Below are positions 16,666 to 25,551 of a DNA stretch of 64,000 bases, in pieces. Both the position numbers and the translations under genes were made by a program. Source of the stretch: Sporocytophaga myxococcoides (lineage in GTDB: Bacteria > Bacteroidota > Bacteroidia > Cytophagales > Cytophagaceae); assembly GCF_000775915.1 (NCBI RefSeq), contig NZ_BBLT01000013.1:83960-147959 (forward strand). The letters run 5' to 3'. Position 1 is the stretch's first letter. Each line of letters opens with the position of its first letter. Below the pieces are notes generated by a model. That model saw only the letters and a program-made list of their open reading frames with translations. It searched no databases and was not told the origin of the DNA.

Positions 16666-18675
16666 CTACTCTAATATTGTTGAATTTGGTTCAAGCCACT
16701 TTCCATCTTCTCTGATCAACTCTATGAGCTCGTCTACTGCATTTTCAGAAGGGACAGATTTCTTGATCACGTTTTGTCCTCGGTATAAAGCAATCTTGCC
16801 TTTCCCCACTCCAACATAACCGTAATCAGCATCTGCCATTTCACCAGGACCATTTACGATACAGCCCATGATTCCAATTTTGATACCTTTCAAATGATCT
16901 GTTCTTTTACGGATCATGGCAGTTGTCTCCTGAAGATCAAAAAGCGTTCTGCCGCATGAAGGACAGGATATGTATTCCGTCTTCGACATTCTTGTTCTGG
17001 CAGCCTGAAGGATTCCGAAAGAGGTTGTATTAAGGGTTTTTAGAAGCTTCAGATGCAGGTCCTTGCTCTTAACATTAACAAGTTCTGTACTGAGTAAAAT
17101 TCCATCTCCAAGACCATCAATTAATAAACCGCCACAGTCTGTTGCTGCATAAAGCTGCAATTGCTCATCTTCCATTGACGGATATTTTCTCATAAGGATC
17201 ACAGGTACCGGTACCTCATTGATCATCAGTTCGAATATGGCTCTTCTTTGTTCTGGAAGGGCATGGAGGTTAAATGTATCTATGATCAGGACTGCAGTAA
17301 GATCATCTCTCAGTTTATCCATCACCTCATCATCAAGGTCTTCTATGGTAAGCTGAATAAAATTGAGCGTCTTATGTTTTGGCTTTGCTGAGAAGTAATC
17401 CTTCAGCGTAATCAATGGAAATATATTCATTCTGTCGTCCATTCTCAACCATACAGAGTGGTTCAGAATTTCCTTCAGACCGTTAGGCAGCATGAAAGGT
17501 ACTTTGTTGTTTCCTGTATAAATGAAGTCAGCCCCCTGATCGTTCATATTCCATTTATCCAGCAAAGGCATATAAAAATGACCGATAGATTTAAGATCAT
17601 CCATTTTCTTATCAGAGACTTTGCTGAAGTCAATGATCACCCTCGGCACATTGCCACCACCGATGTTCATCACTTCTCTTGTATCTCTTCTCTGATACAT
17701 GTATGGATTGACAGGACTTTCGTCATGAGCAATCGGTTTTATTGAATTGTGGCCAGCTCTGATATTGTATCTGTCTACAAGCATTTTGGCAACTGGTGCC
17801 TCAAATTCAGGGTCTTCAGTAAGAGAAACCCTTACTGTATCTCCTAAACCGTCTTCCAGTAAAGTACCGATTCCCACTGCAGATTTTATTCTTCCGTCTT
17901 CTCCTTCTCCAGCTTCTGTAACGCCAAGGTGCAACGGATAAGGTTTCAGACCTTCTTCGTTCAGCTTTTGTACCAGAAGGCGGTAAGCCTGCACCATTAC
18001 CTGAGTGTTGCTGGCCTTCATGGACAGGACGATATTATAATAGTTCAGCTCTTCGCAAATTCTCACAAACTCAAGAGCAGATTCCACCATTCCAAGAGGT
18101 GTATCTCCGTAACGGCTTAATATCCTGTCTGAAAGAGAGCCGTGATTGGTACCTATTCTCATAGCAGTACCATATTCCTTGCAGATATTTATAAGCGGAA
18201 TGAATTTATCTCTGATTCTCTCCAGTTCGGCCTGATAAGAAGATTCGCTATACTCAATTGTTTCAAACTTCTTTTTATCCGCATAATTTCCCGGATTGAT
18301 CCTGACCTTTTCTACAAGGCGAGCAGCTAACTCTGCAGCATTCGGAGTAAAGTGGATGTCGGCAACAATTGGAGCAAAAAAACCTCTGCGGTTAAGTTCC
18401 TTTTTGATGTTTTCCAGGTTCTGAGCTTCCTTCACGCTTGGGGCGGTAATCCGGATATATTCACATCCTGAATTGATCATACGGATGGCCTGTTCTACTG
18501 AACCCATTGTGTCCATCGTATCGACTGTCGTCATGGACTGGATTCTGATGGGGTTGTTTCCCCCCATAGGTACATCCCCAATATTCACCTCGATGGTTTT
18601 TCGACGCGAATACTGAGTCAGATTGTCGTTGTATTTGTAAGAACCGGCTTTAATTAAAGGAGCAATTGATCCCAT
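16666..18675 (-). CDS. ispG: 4-hydroxy-3-methylbut-2-en-1-yl diphosphate synthase, long form
   Basis: 669 residues. IspG (GcpE) converts methylerythritol cyclodiphosphate to HMBPP in the non-mevalonate isoprenoid pathway. The N-terminal TIM barrel (about 20-300) has IQSMTTVDTMDT, VADIHFTPNAA and RINPGNYADKK. An inserted middle domain (about 310-530) marks the long plant/Chlamydia/Bacteroidota type. The [4Fe-4S] ligands are in CPSCGRTLFDLQET and MGCIVNGPGEMAD. It leads a tight operon with the 58-residue protein, the MmcQ/YjbR protein and the WG-repeat protein. The start at ATG 18675 fits the family N-terminus. Confidence 0.96.
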   Translation of the reverse strand: MGSIAPLIKAGSYKYNDNLTQYSRRKTIEVNIGDVPMGGNNPIRIQSMTTVDTMDTMGSVEQAIRMINSGCEYIRITAPSVKEAQNLENIKKELNRRGFFAPIVADIHFTPNAAELAARLVEKVRINPGNYADKKKFETIEYSESSYQAELERIRDKFIPLINICKEYGTAMRIGTNHGSLSDRILSRYGDTPLGMVESALEFVRICEELNYYNIVLSMKASNTQVMVQAYRLLVQKLNEEGLKPYPLHLGVTEAGEGEDGRIKSAVGIGTLLEDGLGDTVRVSLTEDPEFEAPVAKMLVDRYNIRAGHNSIKPIAHDESPVNPYMYQRRDTREVMNIGGGNVPRVIIDFSKVSDKKMDDLKSIGHFYMPLLDKWNMNDQGADFIYTGNNKVPFMLPNGLKEILNHSVWLRMDDRMNIFPLITLKDYFSAKPKHKTLNFIQLTIEDLDDEVMDKLRDDLTAVLIIDTFNLHALPEQRRAIFELMINEVPVPVILMRKYPSMEDEQLQLYAATDCGGLLIDGLGDGILLSTELVNVKSKDLHLKLLKTLNTTSFGILQAARTRMSKTEYISCPSCGRTLFDLQETTAMIRKRTDHLKGIKIGIMGCIVNGPGEMADADYGYVGVGKGKIALYRGQNVIKKSVPSENAVDELIELIREDGKWLEPNSTILE

Positions 18676-18807
18676 TGAGAGCGTGTATTTTTATTAATAA
18701 TTTTAATCTTATCCTAAATCCTTCTCCTGATGGAGAAGTACTTTTACATGTATTGTTTTTATTTAATTTTTGATCTCGCAATTTTATTTCCTTCTCTTGG
18801 AAAGATT

Positions 18808-18830
18808 CCGTCCTGTGAGAAACAGGACGG
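18808..18830. repeat. 9-bp perfect hairpin
   Basis: CCGTCCTGT and ACAGGACGG flank a GAGAA loop. It is unlikely to be a terminator because no T run follows. It may be a repetitive palindrome of this genome. Confidence 0.45.
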
Positions 18831-18891
18831 GAGCGGGAAATAATTCCAATCGAGATCCAGGAAAACTGTTAATACTTCCATCCGCTTTCTT

Positions 18892-18922
18892 TGTCATCCA
18901 GAGCCTGCGGAGGATCTGATAG
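18892..18922. repeat. REP-like motif (TCATCC...GGATCT)
   Basis: TCATCCAGAGCCTGCGGAGG then ATCTGATAG matches a common bacterial intergenic motif (TCATCCTGAGC-TGCG-AGGATCT). A related, opposed version is at 19191-19212 and a third at 19341-19366. Confidence 0.45.
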
Positions 18923-19007
18923 TCACAAAATAATTTGCAATTTAAATATTCAATTTGCCAGATATTACAATTTTGTTCTTTTTGAAAGCACGATCTTCAA
19001 TTTCATC

Positions 19008-19191
19008 CTAAGAACTCCAATTTTCGAGCTAAGAACTCCAATTTTCGAGCTAAGAACTCCAATTTTCGAGCTAAGAACTCCAATTTTCGAGCTAAGAACT
19101 CCAATTTTCGAGCTAAGAACTCCAATTTTCGAGCTAAGAACTCCAATTTTCGAGCTAAGAACTCCAATTTTCGAGCTAAGAACTCCAATTT
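19008..19191. repeat. 21-bp tandem array, eight full units plus a partial
   Basis: The unit ends in AAGAACTCCAATTTTCGAG preceded by CT. Units start at 19008, 19029, 19050, 19071, 19092, 19113, 19134 and 19155, with a partial ninth from 19176. The inner copies are identical to each other. Because 21 is a multiple of three, both strands have long stop-free frames here (FELRTPI and ARKLEFL heptads), but these have no gene features. The array ends directly at the REP-like TATCCTTCGCAAGCTCAGGA. Confidence 0.92.
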
Positions 19192-19212
19192 ATCCTTCGC
19201 AAGCTCAGGATA
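19191..19212. repeat. REP-like palindrome at the end of the array
   Basis: TATCCT and AGGATA flank TCGCAAGCTC. It is the opposed counterpart of the motif at 18892-18922. Confidence 0.45.
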
Positions 19213-19694
19213 AAATTCTCCTAATTTCACTCAAGAAGCTCTTCTTTTTATACCATTTACTTTAAGCATTTCGCTTTCAGCTTAAACAAATATAAATAAT
19301 AGTTCCCTAACCTTTAGGATTATCCTCCAGAGAAATAGTTTGAATCAGGATTTCTTAGGATGACAGCAAAATTATGTCAACAAAATCCTGTCTATCCATT
19401 AATCCCATGAATCCCTGTTCAAAATTAATAATTGTATATTTTAAATACTACAACGATTTACAATTGTAATGATTTACAATTGTCACTTGGTTAAAATTGT
19501 AAATTTCCATTTTTAAGTAGTCTGAAAAGTTTAAGCATCTAAACTGTCTATCAATTTTTTAAAAATATATTCCTTCCCTCAACTTTAACTGATTTACAAT
19601 TCTAAACTAAAAAAATAAAGGGAAATAAGTATCCGGTTTTCAGATCATTATTTCCCCATATTAAGATAAAAGAAAGATTTACAATCGTAAATTA

Positions 19695-20414
19695 TTAACT
19701 GATATCCCCTTCTTGAGGACGCAAAAGAATTTCTTCCACAACCGTATTTTTCGACAAACTATAGGTGGAAAAGATGACATCCGCCACATCTTCAGGTTTC
19801 ATAAAACGTTCATCCGGCAATCCAGCTCCTTCCCAACTGGAAGTTAATGTCGCTCCCGGAAGAACTGCTGTAACTTTAATACCATAAGGTTTCATTTCCT
19901 CCCTCAGCACTTTTGTCATTCCGTACATGGCATATTTTGAAATACAATAGGAACCTCCGTTTGTATAAGCTGTAATACTTGCAGTAGAGCAAATATTAAA
20001 AATATACCCGCTTTTTTCATTGATCATTCCCTGAACAAGACCACGTGTCAGGTTATAGGCACTGTAAAGATTTGTTTCAATCTGAACCTCAAGAACTCCC
20101 TCTGCTTCCTTGTGTATTTGCCCCGGAAGAAATACACCCGTGTTATTGACCAGTATATCAATTCTTTTAGCTACTTCGTTAATCTTTCTGACAAAAGAAG
20201 TTACCTCCTCCTTTTTGGATAAATCGGCCTGAAAACAATTCAATTTATTACCAGGGAATTTCTTGACGAACTCATCTTCAAGTTTTTGAAGCTGATCTGC
20301 GTTACGCGAACATGTGATGACGTCAAACCCCTCTTCTGCAAATTTGAAAACGATCGCTTTACCTATTCCCCGGGTTCCACCAGAGACCACAATAACCTTT
20401 TTCATATTATCCAA
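19695..20414 (-). CDS. Short-chain dehydrogenase/reductase, FabG-like
   Basis: 239 residues with a classical SDR Rossmann fold: the NADP-binding SGGTRGIG near the start, DILVNNTG in the middle (the family NNAG motif), and the catalytic Ser (ICSTAS) with YCISK as the Tyr-x-x-x-Lys pair. It follows the 3-ketoacyl-ACP reductase branch, but the substrate cannot be told from sequence; the C-terminus (EEILLRPQEGD) is like Bacteroidota SDR7C/FabG-like proteins. The ATG at 20414 is used; a second ATG three codons in is equally possible. It is divergent from mlaE, with 73 bp between. Confidence 0.9.
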   Translation of the reverse strand: MDNMKKVIVVSGGTRGIGKAIVFKFAEEGFDVITCSRNADQLQKLEDEFVKKFPGNKLNCFQADLSKKEEVTSFVRKINEVAKRIDILVNNTGVFLPGQIHKEAEGVLEVQIETNLYSAYNLTRGLVQGMINEKSGYIFNICSTASITAYTNGGSYCISKYAMYGMTKVLREEMKPYGIKVTAVLPGATLTSSWEGAGLPDERFMKPEDVADVIFSTYSLSKNTVVEEILLRPQEGDIS

Positions 20415-20487
20415 CTTATATTATAATTATGCTTTTTATACTATTTTTTTGAAATATAATTAATTTCGTAGCTAAATTAAGCTTCTA

Positions 20488-21216
20488 ATGAAAAGCTTCG
20501 GCAAATACCTGATTTTATTGAGCACTCTTTTAGTAAACCGGGAGCGCTTTAATGTTTATGTTAAAAGAATTGTAGATGAGGCGATTCTCATCGGTATTGA
20601 TTCTGTATTTATAGTCGTAATTGTCTCCACTTTCATAGGTGCAGTAACTGCGGTTCAGACTGCTTACAATCTTGTCAGCCCGCTTATTCCATTATACATT
20701 ATCGGAACTATTGTTAGAGATATGACAGTTCTTGAACTGGCCCCTACCATTACCTGTGTGGTTTTGGCCGGAAAAGTCGGATCTAATATCGCAGGAGGAC
20801 TGGGAACTATGAGAATCACCGAACAAGTGGATGCTTTGGAGGTAATGGGCATTAATTCAGCTTCTTACCTAATCCTTCCAAAAATCATTGCAGCTATATT
20901 GACCTTTCCTTTGCTTGTAATAATTGCAGCTTTCCTATCAATATATGGAGGATACCTTGCAGGTGTGCTTACAGGAGTAATTACAGAAAAAGAATATATC
21001 TACGGAATTCGTTATCAGTTTTCCGGATACAATATCACCTTTGCAATTATCAAATCTTTGGTTTTTGCATTTCTGATCTCATCAATTTCATCTTATCAGG
21101 GATTCTTTACCAAAGGCGGAGCTCTGGAAGTAGGACAATCCAGCACGGAAGCTGTAACAAACAGCTGTATAGCTGTACTTTGTGCTGATTATCTTCTTGC
21201 TCAACTTTTACTTTAA
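20488..21216 (+). CDS. mlaE: MlaE-family ABC transporter permease
   Basis: 242 residues of the MlaE/YrbE permease family. The sequence has about five membrane helices with the family motif FIGAVTAVQTAY, the conserved ELAPTITCVVLAGKVGSNIAG (read as two runs), and the EQVDALEVMGINSASYL coupling segment. Its stop is 3 nt before the ATPase gene start. In Proteobacteria the Mla system moves phospholipid between the two membranes; in Bacteroidota the same pair is conserved, but MlaD-like and periplasmic partners are often elsewhere, as here. Inner membrane. Confidence 0.92.
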   Translation: MKSFGKYLILLSTLLVNRERFNVYVKRIVDEAILIGIDSVFIVVIVSTFIGAVTAVQTAYNLVSPLIPLYIIGTIVRDMTVLELAPTITCVVLAGKVGSNIAGGLGTMRITEQVDALEVMGINSASYLILPKIIAAILTFPLLVIIAAFLSIYGGYLAGVLTGVITEKEYIYGIRYQFSGYNITFAIIKSLVFAFLISSISSYQGFFTKGGALEVGQSSTEAVTNSCIAVLCADYLLAQLLL

Positions 21217-21219
21217 GTC

Positions 21220-21978
21220 ATGATTGAAATAAAAAATATATCCAAGTCTTTTAATAACAAACAAGTTCTTATTGACGTCAACGGTCAATTTGTTAAGGGT
21301 AAAACCAATCTTATTATCGGGGCCAGTGGTACGGGTAAAAGCGTTTTGCTTAAATGTATAGTTGGTTTGATAAAACCGGATGAAGGAAGTATTACTTTTG
21401 ACGGACGTGATTTTACAAATGCGGACTCTGAATTAAAACAATCAATCCGAAGAGAAATCGGGATGCTTTTTCAAGGCAGCGCGTTGTTTGATTCTAAAAC
21501 AGTGGAAGAAAATGTTATGTTTCCCCTCGACATGCTTACTACTATGAAGCGTGATGAAAAGCTGGACAGGGCAAACGAGTGCCTTAAAAGAGTTGGCCTT
21601 GAAAATGCAAACAAGCTATTTCCTTCAGAAATCAGTGGAGGAATGCAGAAAAGAGTTGGGATAGCGAGAGCTATTGTGATGAACTCCAGATACCTCTTTT
21701 GCGATGAACCAAACTCCGGTCTTGATCCTCAGACAGCCATTAAGATTGACAATCTGATCAAGGATATTACGGAAGAGTATAATACTACTACAGTTGTAGT
21801 TACTCATGATATGAACTCTGTGCTTGAGATAGGCGAACATATTATGTTCATCTACAAAGGCCGGAAAGTATGGGAAGGGAGCAACAAAGATCTATTGGAT
21901 ACTGAGGTAAAAGAGCTACAGGATTTTATTTTTGCTAACAAACTGATCAGAGATATGAAAACGAAGAAAGACAAATAG
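21220..21978 (+). CDS. mlaF: MlaF-family ABC transporter ATP-binding protein
   Basis: 252 residues with all ABC ATPase motifs: Walker A GASGTGKS, Q-loop at GMLFQGSALFDS, signature ISGGMQKRV, Walker B RYLFCDEPNSGLDP, and the H-loop VVTHDMNS. The SALFDSKTVEENV segment and PNSGLDP ending are typical of the MlaF group. It follows mlaE by 3 nt and forms the energy-coupling half of the same inner-membrane lipid transporter. No MlaD, MlaB or MlaC gene follows. The stop codon lies inside a hairpin. Confidence 0.93.
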   Translation: MIEIKNISKSFNNKQVLIDVNGQFVKGKTNLIIGASGTGKSVLLKCIVGLIKPDEGSITFDGRDFTNADSELKQSIRREIGMLFQGSALFDSKTVEENVMFPLDMLTTMKRDEKLDRANECLKRVGLENANKLFPSEISGGMQKRVGIARAIVMNSRYLFCDEPNSGLDPQTAIKIDNLIKDITEEYNTTTVVVTHDMNSVLEIGEHIMFIYKGRKVWEGSNKDLLDTEVKELQDFIFANKLIRDMKTKKDK

Positions 21979-21984
21979 TCTTTC
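21966..21984. terminator. Hairpin overlapping the mlaF stop codon
   Basis: GAAAGAC and GTCTTTC enclose AAATA, with the mlaF stop TAG spanning the loop and right arm. It separates two convergent genes whose stop codons are only 7 bp apart (21978 and 21986). TTTAAAAT follows on the plus strand. It may act in both directions. Confidence 0.45.
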
Positions 21985-21985
21985 T

Positions 21986-24900
21986 TTAAAATAAGGCAGA
22001 AATCTGCATTCTGCCTATATGTATCATCTTATTCTCTCCCGCTTTTCTTCCCTCATAGTTAAAAGAAAGCTGCAATCCATTTGCCAGTCGCTCCTGCCAG
22101 TTGAAAGTCCAGGTAAAATTATTACCAGGCTGCAATGCTTCCAGCATTTCATACCCCAATGGAGAATTCAGCCTTGTGGATTTAAAATCACTTTTTATAT
22201 TCAAATATTTCACCACTGCATTGATAGTCCTTTTGGATACTTTGTTAAACCTGACATCCAGACCTGATTCATAAATCAGTACTGTTTCCCCTTCCGATCC
22301 TGAGAATATATTTGTTTTATTGGTATATCCCAAAAGTGCAGTCACCCTTAGGTTATTTTTGGGCTGATATGCTGCTTCAGGACTAATTTTGTAAGACTGA
22401 ATTTCATAATTTCTATTGGCAAGAAAATCTGAATTGTTTTTCTTTAAACCATACCCTGCCTGCATTTTAAAGCTTGAGAAGCTGTTGATATTTACTCTTG
22501 AATTAAACTTCAATTCATAGTTTTGCTTTCGTTCAAAACCTTGTACTAAAAACTGTTTGTTATCATTCACCAGATAACTAAGATCCAAACCATATTTCGG
22601 ATTCGATCTGTTGTAAAACAATGTAGAACGGATGGCTTCCTGGATACTCAATATATTCTGATCTTCTATATTATTGCTTACAGGGACAAACCTTCTCATC
22701 AAATCACCGTCAGTTATTTTTTTATTGACAGTCCAGGAGGAAAAGCTTGAGAACCTTGAGAAAAACTGTTTTACTCTTTTGGGATTAGAAGCCCACTTTC
22801 TGGGAGCACTTGCATCAAGGCGATAGTTGAAGGTATTTGTATAAGCTTTAATATACTCATCTGTAGGAACAAATGTCTTGATGAACTCTCCATTCGGATC
22901 ATCATATTTTTTTTCAAAGAACTCATTCAGATCCTGAATTTTATCACTGTTCAAGTCTACCCAGACATGCGTACCTTGCCCTGTCACAACAGGAATAAAG
23001 GCAATCTCTCTTTTTAATTCCCGTCCTGTGCCTGTTGTAATCGTCAGCTCGGAGCGAATATGCCTTTGCAATATATCAGAGTTCCAGTCCAGTCTGCCCA
23101 TTACAGTTTCTTCATTAGGCAGCCGGATACCTCCAATCATGTAGTTATTCAGATACCTGTATGTTGAAATCAGATTTACCTGATTGTTATCATTAATTCT
23201 TGCTGAAAGGCCAGCATTGGTTGTCTGAGACTTACTATCCTTGTAAAGCCCCCCGTCTGAGTTCCGTTCATTATTCCTGAGACTATAGTCGACAAAGTAA
23301 GTAATCTGAGTTGTATCACTGCTTTTAACATACATTTTCAGTTCATCGTAATACATATTGGAAGCAATGATTTTCCCTGAAGAATCTTTTATAATATTCT
23401 TGTCTTCCGTATAAGAAATTCCCGGAACAAGATATTTTGTAGTATAGAAAGTATTCAGGTTAAATCTTTTCCAATTAGCTTCTTTGGAAGCCGTATTGTT
23501 ATTCATATAAAAGATATTGGACATTAGATGCAGATTACCGAATGATTTGTTCGCCGAAGCTGCGTGCTGACTTCCTTTTACATCATTTCCCCTGTCTCTG
23601 CGACTGAATTTATAGGTGAATGCATTTGCAGGATCTTTGGCAAAAGACCAGAAAGTGTTAAATATATGATCCGAAGATTTGAGATCGGTATTCGCATTCC
23701 AATCCCTGTCAAAATCTGTAGATCTGATTCTGTCTATGAAAGCAAAGTCCTGTTCATCATATTCGTAATCTATTGTTCCAGATAGTTTGTAGGAAGGTAT
23801 TCCGGTAAAAGTCCTGCCTTTATTGATATAACCAATTTTATAAGCCTTTCCTTTATCATCCTCACTATCTAATGATGAATACAAATTCAGATCACTTTTG
23901 GAAAATCCAATCTCGCCAAAGACGTAGTCTGTTTTGGTTAAAGCATAACCACCTCCAATAGTAGCCATATTTTTCATCTTTGGAGTTACCACAAGCAACA
24001 CAGGTAAATAACTACCATTGCCAGGTCCTACATATTTATAGACTCTTCCATTTACCGTATTGATGTCCTGCACATAACTTCCAGTACCAATGGCCACCTG
24101 CGTAAAGCTCAACTGATACAATGCACTGTCCGGGTTGGTGCTATAGGCATATACAGGATTAGTCTGTGTACCTATATTCTTATAAAGCACCTTGGTAGTG
24201 CTGAACTCAGAGACAGTATCCACACCGGGAATAAAGGATTTATTGATCGAATCACCAATCAGACTTAAAAAATATTTATCCTGATTGGAAAGTTCATAGT
24301 TGATTGGTTTTTGAGGATTATCTTTTTCCTGATAAAAGTTAAAGTAAACATCAGCCTTCTTGTAAGTCTGATGATGACTAGCATTTATAATACTCCTCGA
24401 ATAGTTTCTGTCAGAATATTCAAAATCAACCCTGATACGGGAAAACTTTGTAATAAGAATGTTATTGGTAAAAGTAATTTCAGCCTGATTGTAATCTATG
24501 ATATAGTCAAAATCAAATCCTCTGGTGAGTAATCTTCCATCAAGATAAATTCTTTCAGAGTTGGCCATGATTATAATAAACCTTTCCCCATTGGGTCCCC
24601 TTAACCTATAAGGCCCCTGCACTCCTTCCAGAAGTTCATTAGGCATACCATATCCAAATTGCATACTGGAGAACTTTCCTTTAGAAAGGGCAGCCCCCAC
24701 TGAAGTAACAGAAGAAATTGTAGAATCCTTTTTAAAAAAATAATCACCCTGAACACCCTGTACATTTCTGTAATAGCGAAGGAAATTTGAATTTTTATTT
24801 TTCATTACCACATCACCGGCAATGAGAGAGGCATTTTTGCTTTGAAGCTGAACATATACCTTGTCAAACTCCTGAATCTGCTGAGTATTACCTTCAGGCT

Positions 24901-25441
24901 GAAAAGGGATATTCTGATCCGATATTACAGCTGTGATAGAGACATCTTCAGAAAGTTTTCCTTCGAGCTGAAGGTTCAAAACCGAATTTACAAAAACGCT
25001 CTGGTTGTTTCCGAAAGATATTCCTCTACTGATATTACCTGATTTATTCAGACCCGGTGATGAAAACAATTCTTCCTTGGTCTGGGGTGCGCCATACCTA
25101 TAGGTAAAATCTTCACGGTAATAAGATCCCGAATCGTATGTTTTGCGATCTCTTTTAAATGCAGGCTTAGTAATATTGAAAGGAAAAATCTGATAACATA
25201 CAAACACAGAGTCCGGGGCATTATCCGATTTTAGTTTTACCGTTTCTCCTTCCAGACTTATGACGGTTCCCGTAGCCGGATAAACGACCCTCAGAGATCC
25301 CGGAAAAATTGCTGCTGAATCCAGAACAAATGGATCAGACGTGAACTTAACCCACTTGCACCTTTTGTTATCTATTTGACTAAAAGCAGAAGTTGACAGT
25401 AAAAAAAAATAAAGTACAAGTATCCTGTATTGATAATTCAT
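21986..25441 (-). CDS. Very large SprA-like outer-membrane protein
   Basis: 1151 residues with a Sec signal peptide ending at TSAFSQ. Residues about 130-220 contain SGNISRGISFGNNQ, SVFVNSVLNLQLEGKL, and IPFQPEGNTQQIQEFDKVY, a pattern shared with SprA-type and other large Bacteroidota outer-membrane proteins as I recall them. The rest is dominated by alternating beta strands, ending in LSFNYEGRK and a C-terminal IGRMQISALF, consistent with a beta barrel. SprA itself is about twice this length and forms the type IX translocon. A T9SS role is therefore only a guess. Expressed from the minus strand, about 110 bp downstream of the histidine kinase. Confidence 0.6.
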   Translation of the reverse strand: MNYQYRILVLYFFLLSTSAFSQIDNKRCKWVKFTSDPFVLDSAAIFPGSLRVVYPATGTVISLEGETVKLKSDNAPDSVFVCYQIFPFNITKPAFKRDRKTYDSGSYYREDFTYRYGAPQTKEELFSSPGLNKSGNISRGISFGNNQSVFVNSVLNLQLEGKLSEDVSITAVISDQNIPFQPEGNTQQIQEFDKVYVQLQSKNASLIAGDVVMKNKNSNFLRYYRNVQGVQGDYFFKKDSTISSVTSVGAALSKGKFSSMQFGYGMPNELLEGVQGPYRLRGPNGERFIIIMANSERIYLDGRLLTRGFDFDYIIDYNQAEITFTNNILITKFSRIRVDFEYSDRNYSRSIINASHHQTYKKADVYFNFYQEKDNPQKPINYELSNQDKYFLSLIGDSINKSFIPGVDTVSEFSTTKVLYKNIGTQTNPVYAYSTNPDSALYQLSFTQVAIGTGSYVQDINTVNGRVYKYVGPGNGSYLPVLLVVTPKMKNMATIGGGYALTKTDYVFGEIGFSKSDLNLYSSLDSEDDKGKAYKIGYINKGRTFTGIPSYKLSGTIDYEYDEQDFAFIDRIRSTDFDRDWNANTDLKSSDHIFNTFWSFAKDPANAFTYKFSRRDRGNDVKGSQHAASANKSFGNLHLMSNIFYMNNNTASKEANWKRFNLNTFYTTKYLVPGISYTEDKNIIKDSSGKIIASNMYYDELKMYVKSSDTTQITYFVDYSLRNNERNSDGGLYKDSKSQTTNAGLSARINDNNQVNLISTYRYLNNYMIGGIRLPNEETVMGRLDWNSDILQRHIRSELTITTGTGRELKREIAFIPVVTGQGTHVWVDLNSDKIQDLNEFFEKKYDDPNGEFIKTFVPTDEYIKAYTNTFNYRLDASAPRKWASNPKRVKQFFSRFSSFSSWTVNKKITDGDLMRRFVPVSNNIEDQNILSIQEAIRSTLFYNRSNPKYGLDLSYLVNDNKQFLVQGFERKQNYELKFNSRVNINSFSSFKMQAGYGLKKNNSDFLANRNYEIQSYKISPEAAYQPKNNLRVTALLGYTNKTNIFSGSEGETVLIYESGLDVRFNKVSKRTINAVVKYLNIKSDFKSTRLNSPLGYEMLEALQPGNNFTWTFNWQERLANGLQLSFNYEGRKAGENKMIHIGRMQISALF

Positions 25442-25551
25442 TCCACCTGGTTATTCAAATGATGTTTTAGACAAATGAATAACCTGCATGTAAAGTTAAC
25501 CCAAGTAACCAAACTGATTAACATGCGACCTATGCTCTTGAAAATTTCAGA

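Larger units (their letters stand above)
18676..19694. other. 1-kb intergenic region rich in repeats
   Basis: No convincing gene. It carries the ispG promoter region, a 9-bp perfect hairpin (18808-18830), REP-like motifs at about 18892-18922, 19191-19212 and 19341-19366, and a 21-bp tandem array. From 19380 to 19694 it is very AT-rich and contains several ATTTACAATTGT-type words, for example around 19451-19486. Those words may be weak operator repeats. Confidence 0.6.

Noticed and set aside
19008..19191. Possible CRISPR array
   Set aside because: The 21-bp units follow each other directly with no variable spacers, so this is a simple tandem repeat. No other array-like structure was seen, despite the orphan Cas6.
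18891..19265. A 124-codon open frame made of FELRTPI heptads
   Set aside because: It is created by the 21-bp tandem array (a multiple of three), is open on both strands, and has no ribosome binding site or recognisable protein sequence outside the repeat.
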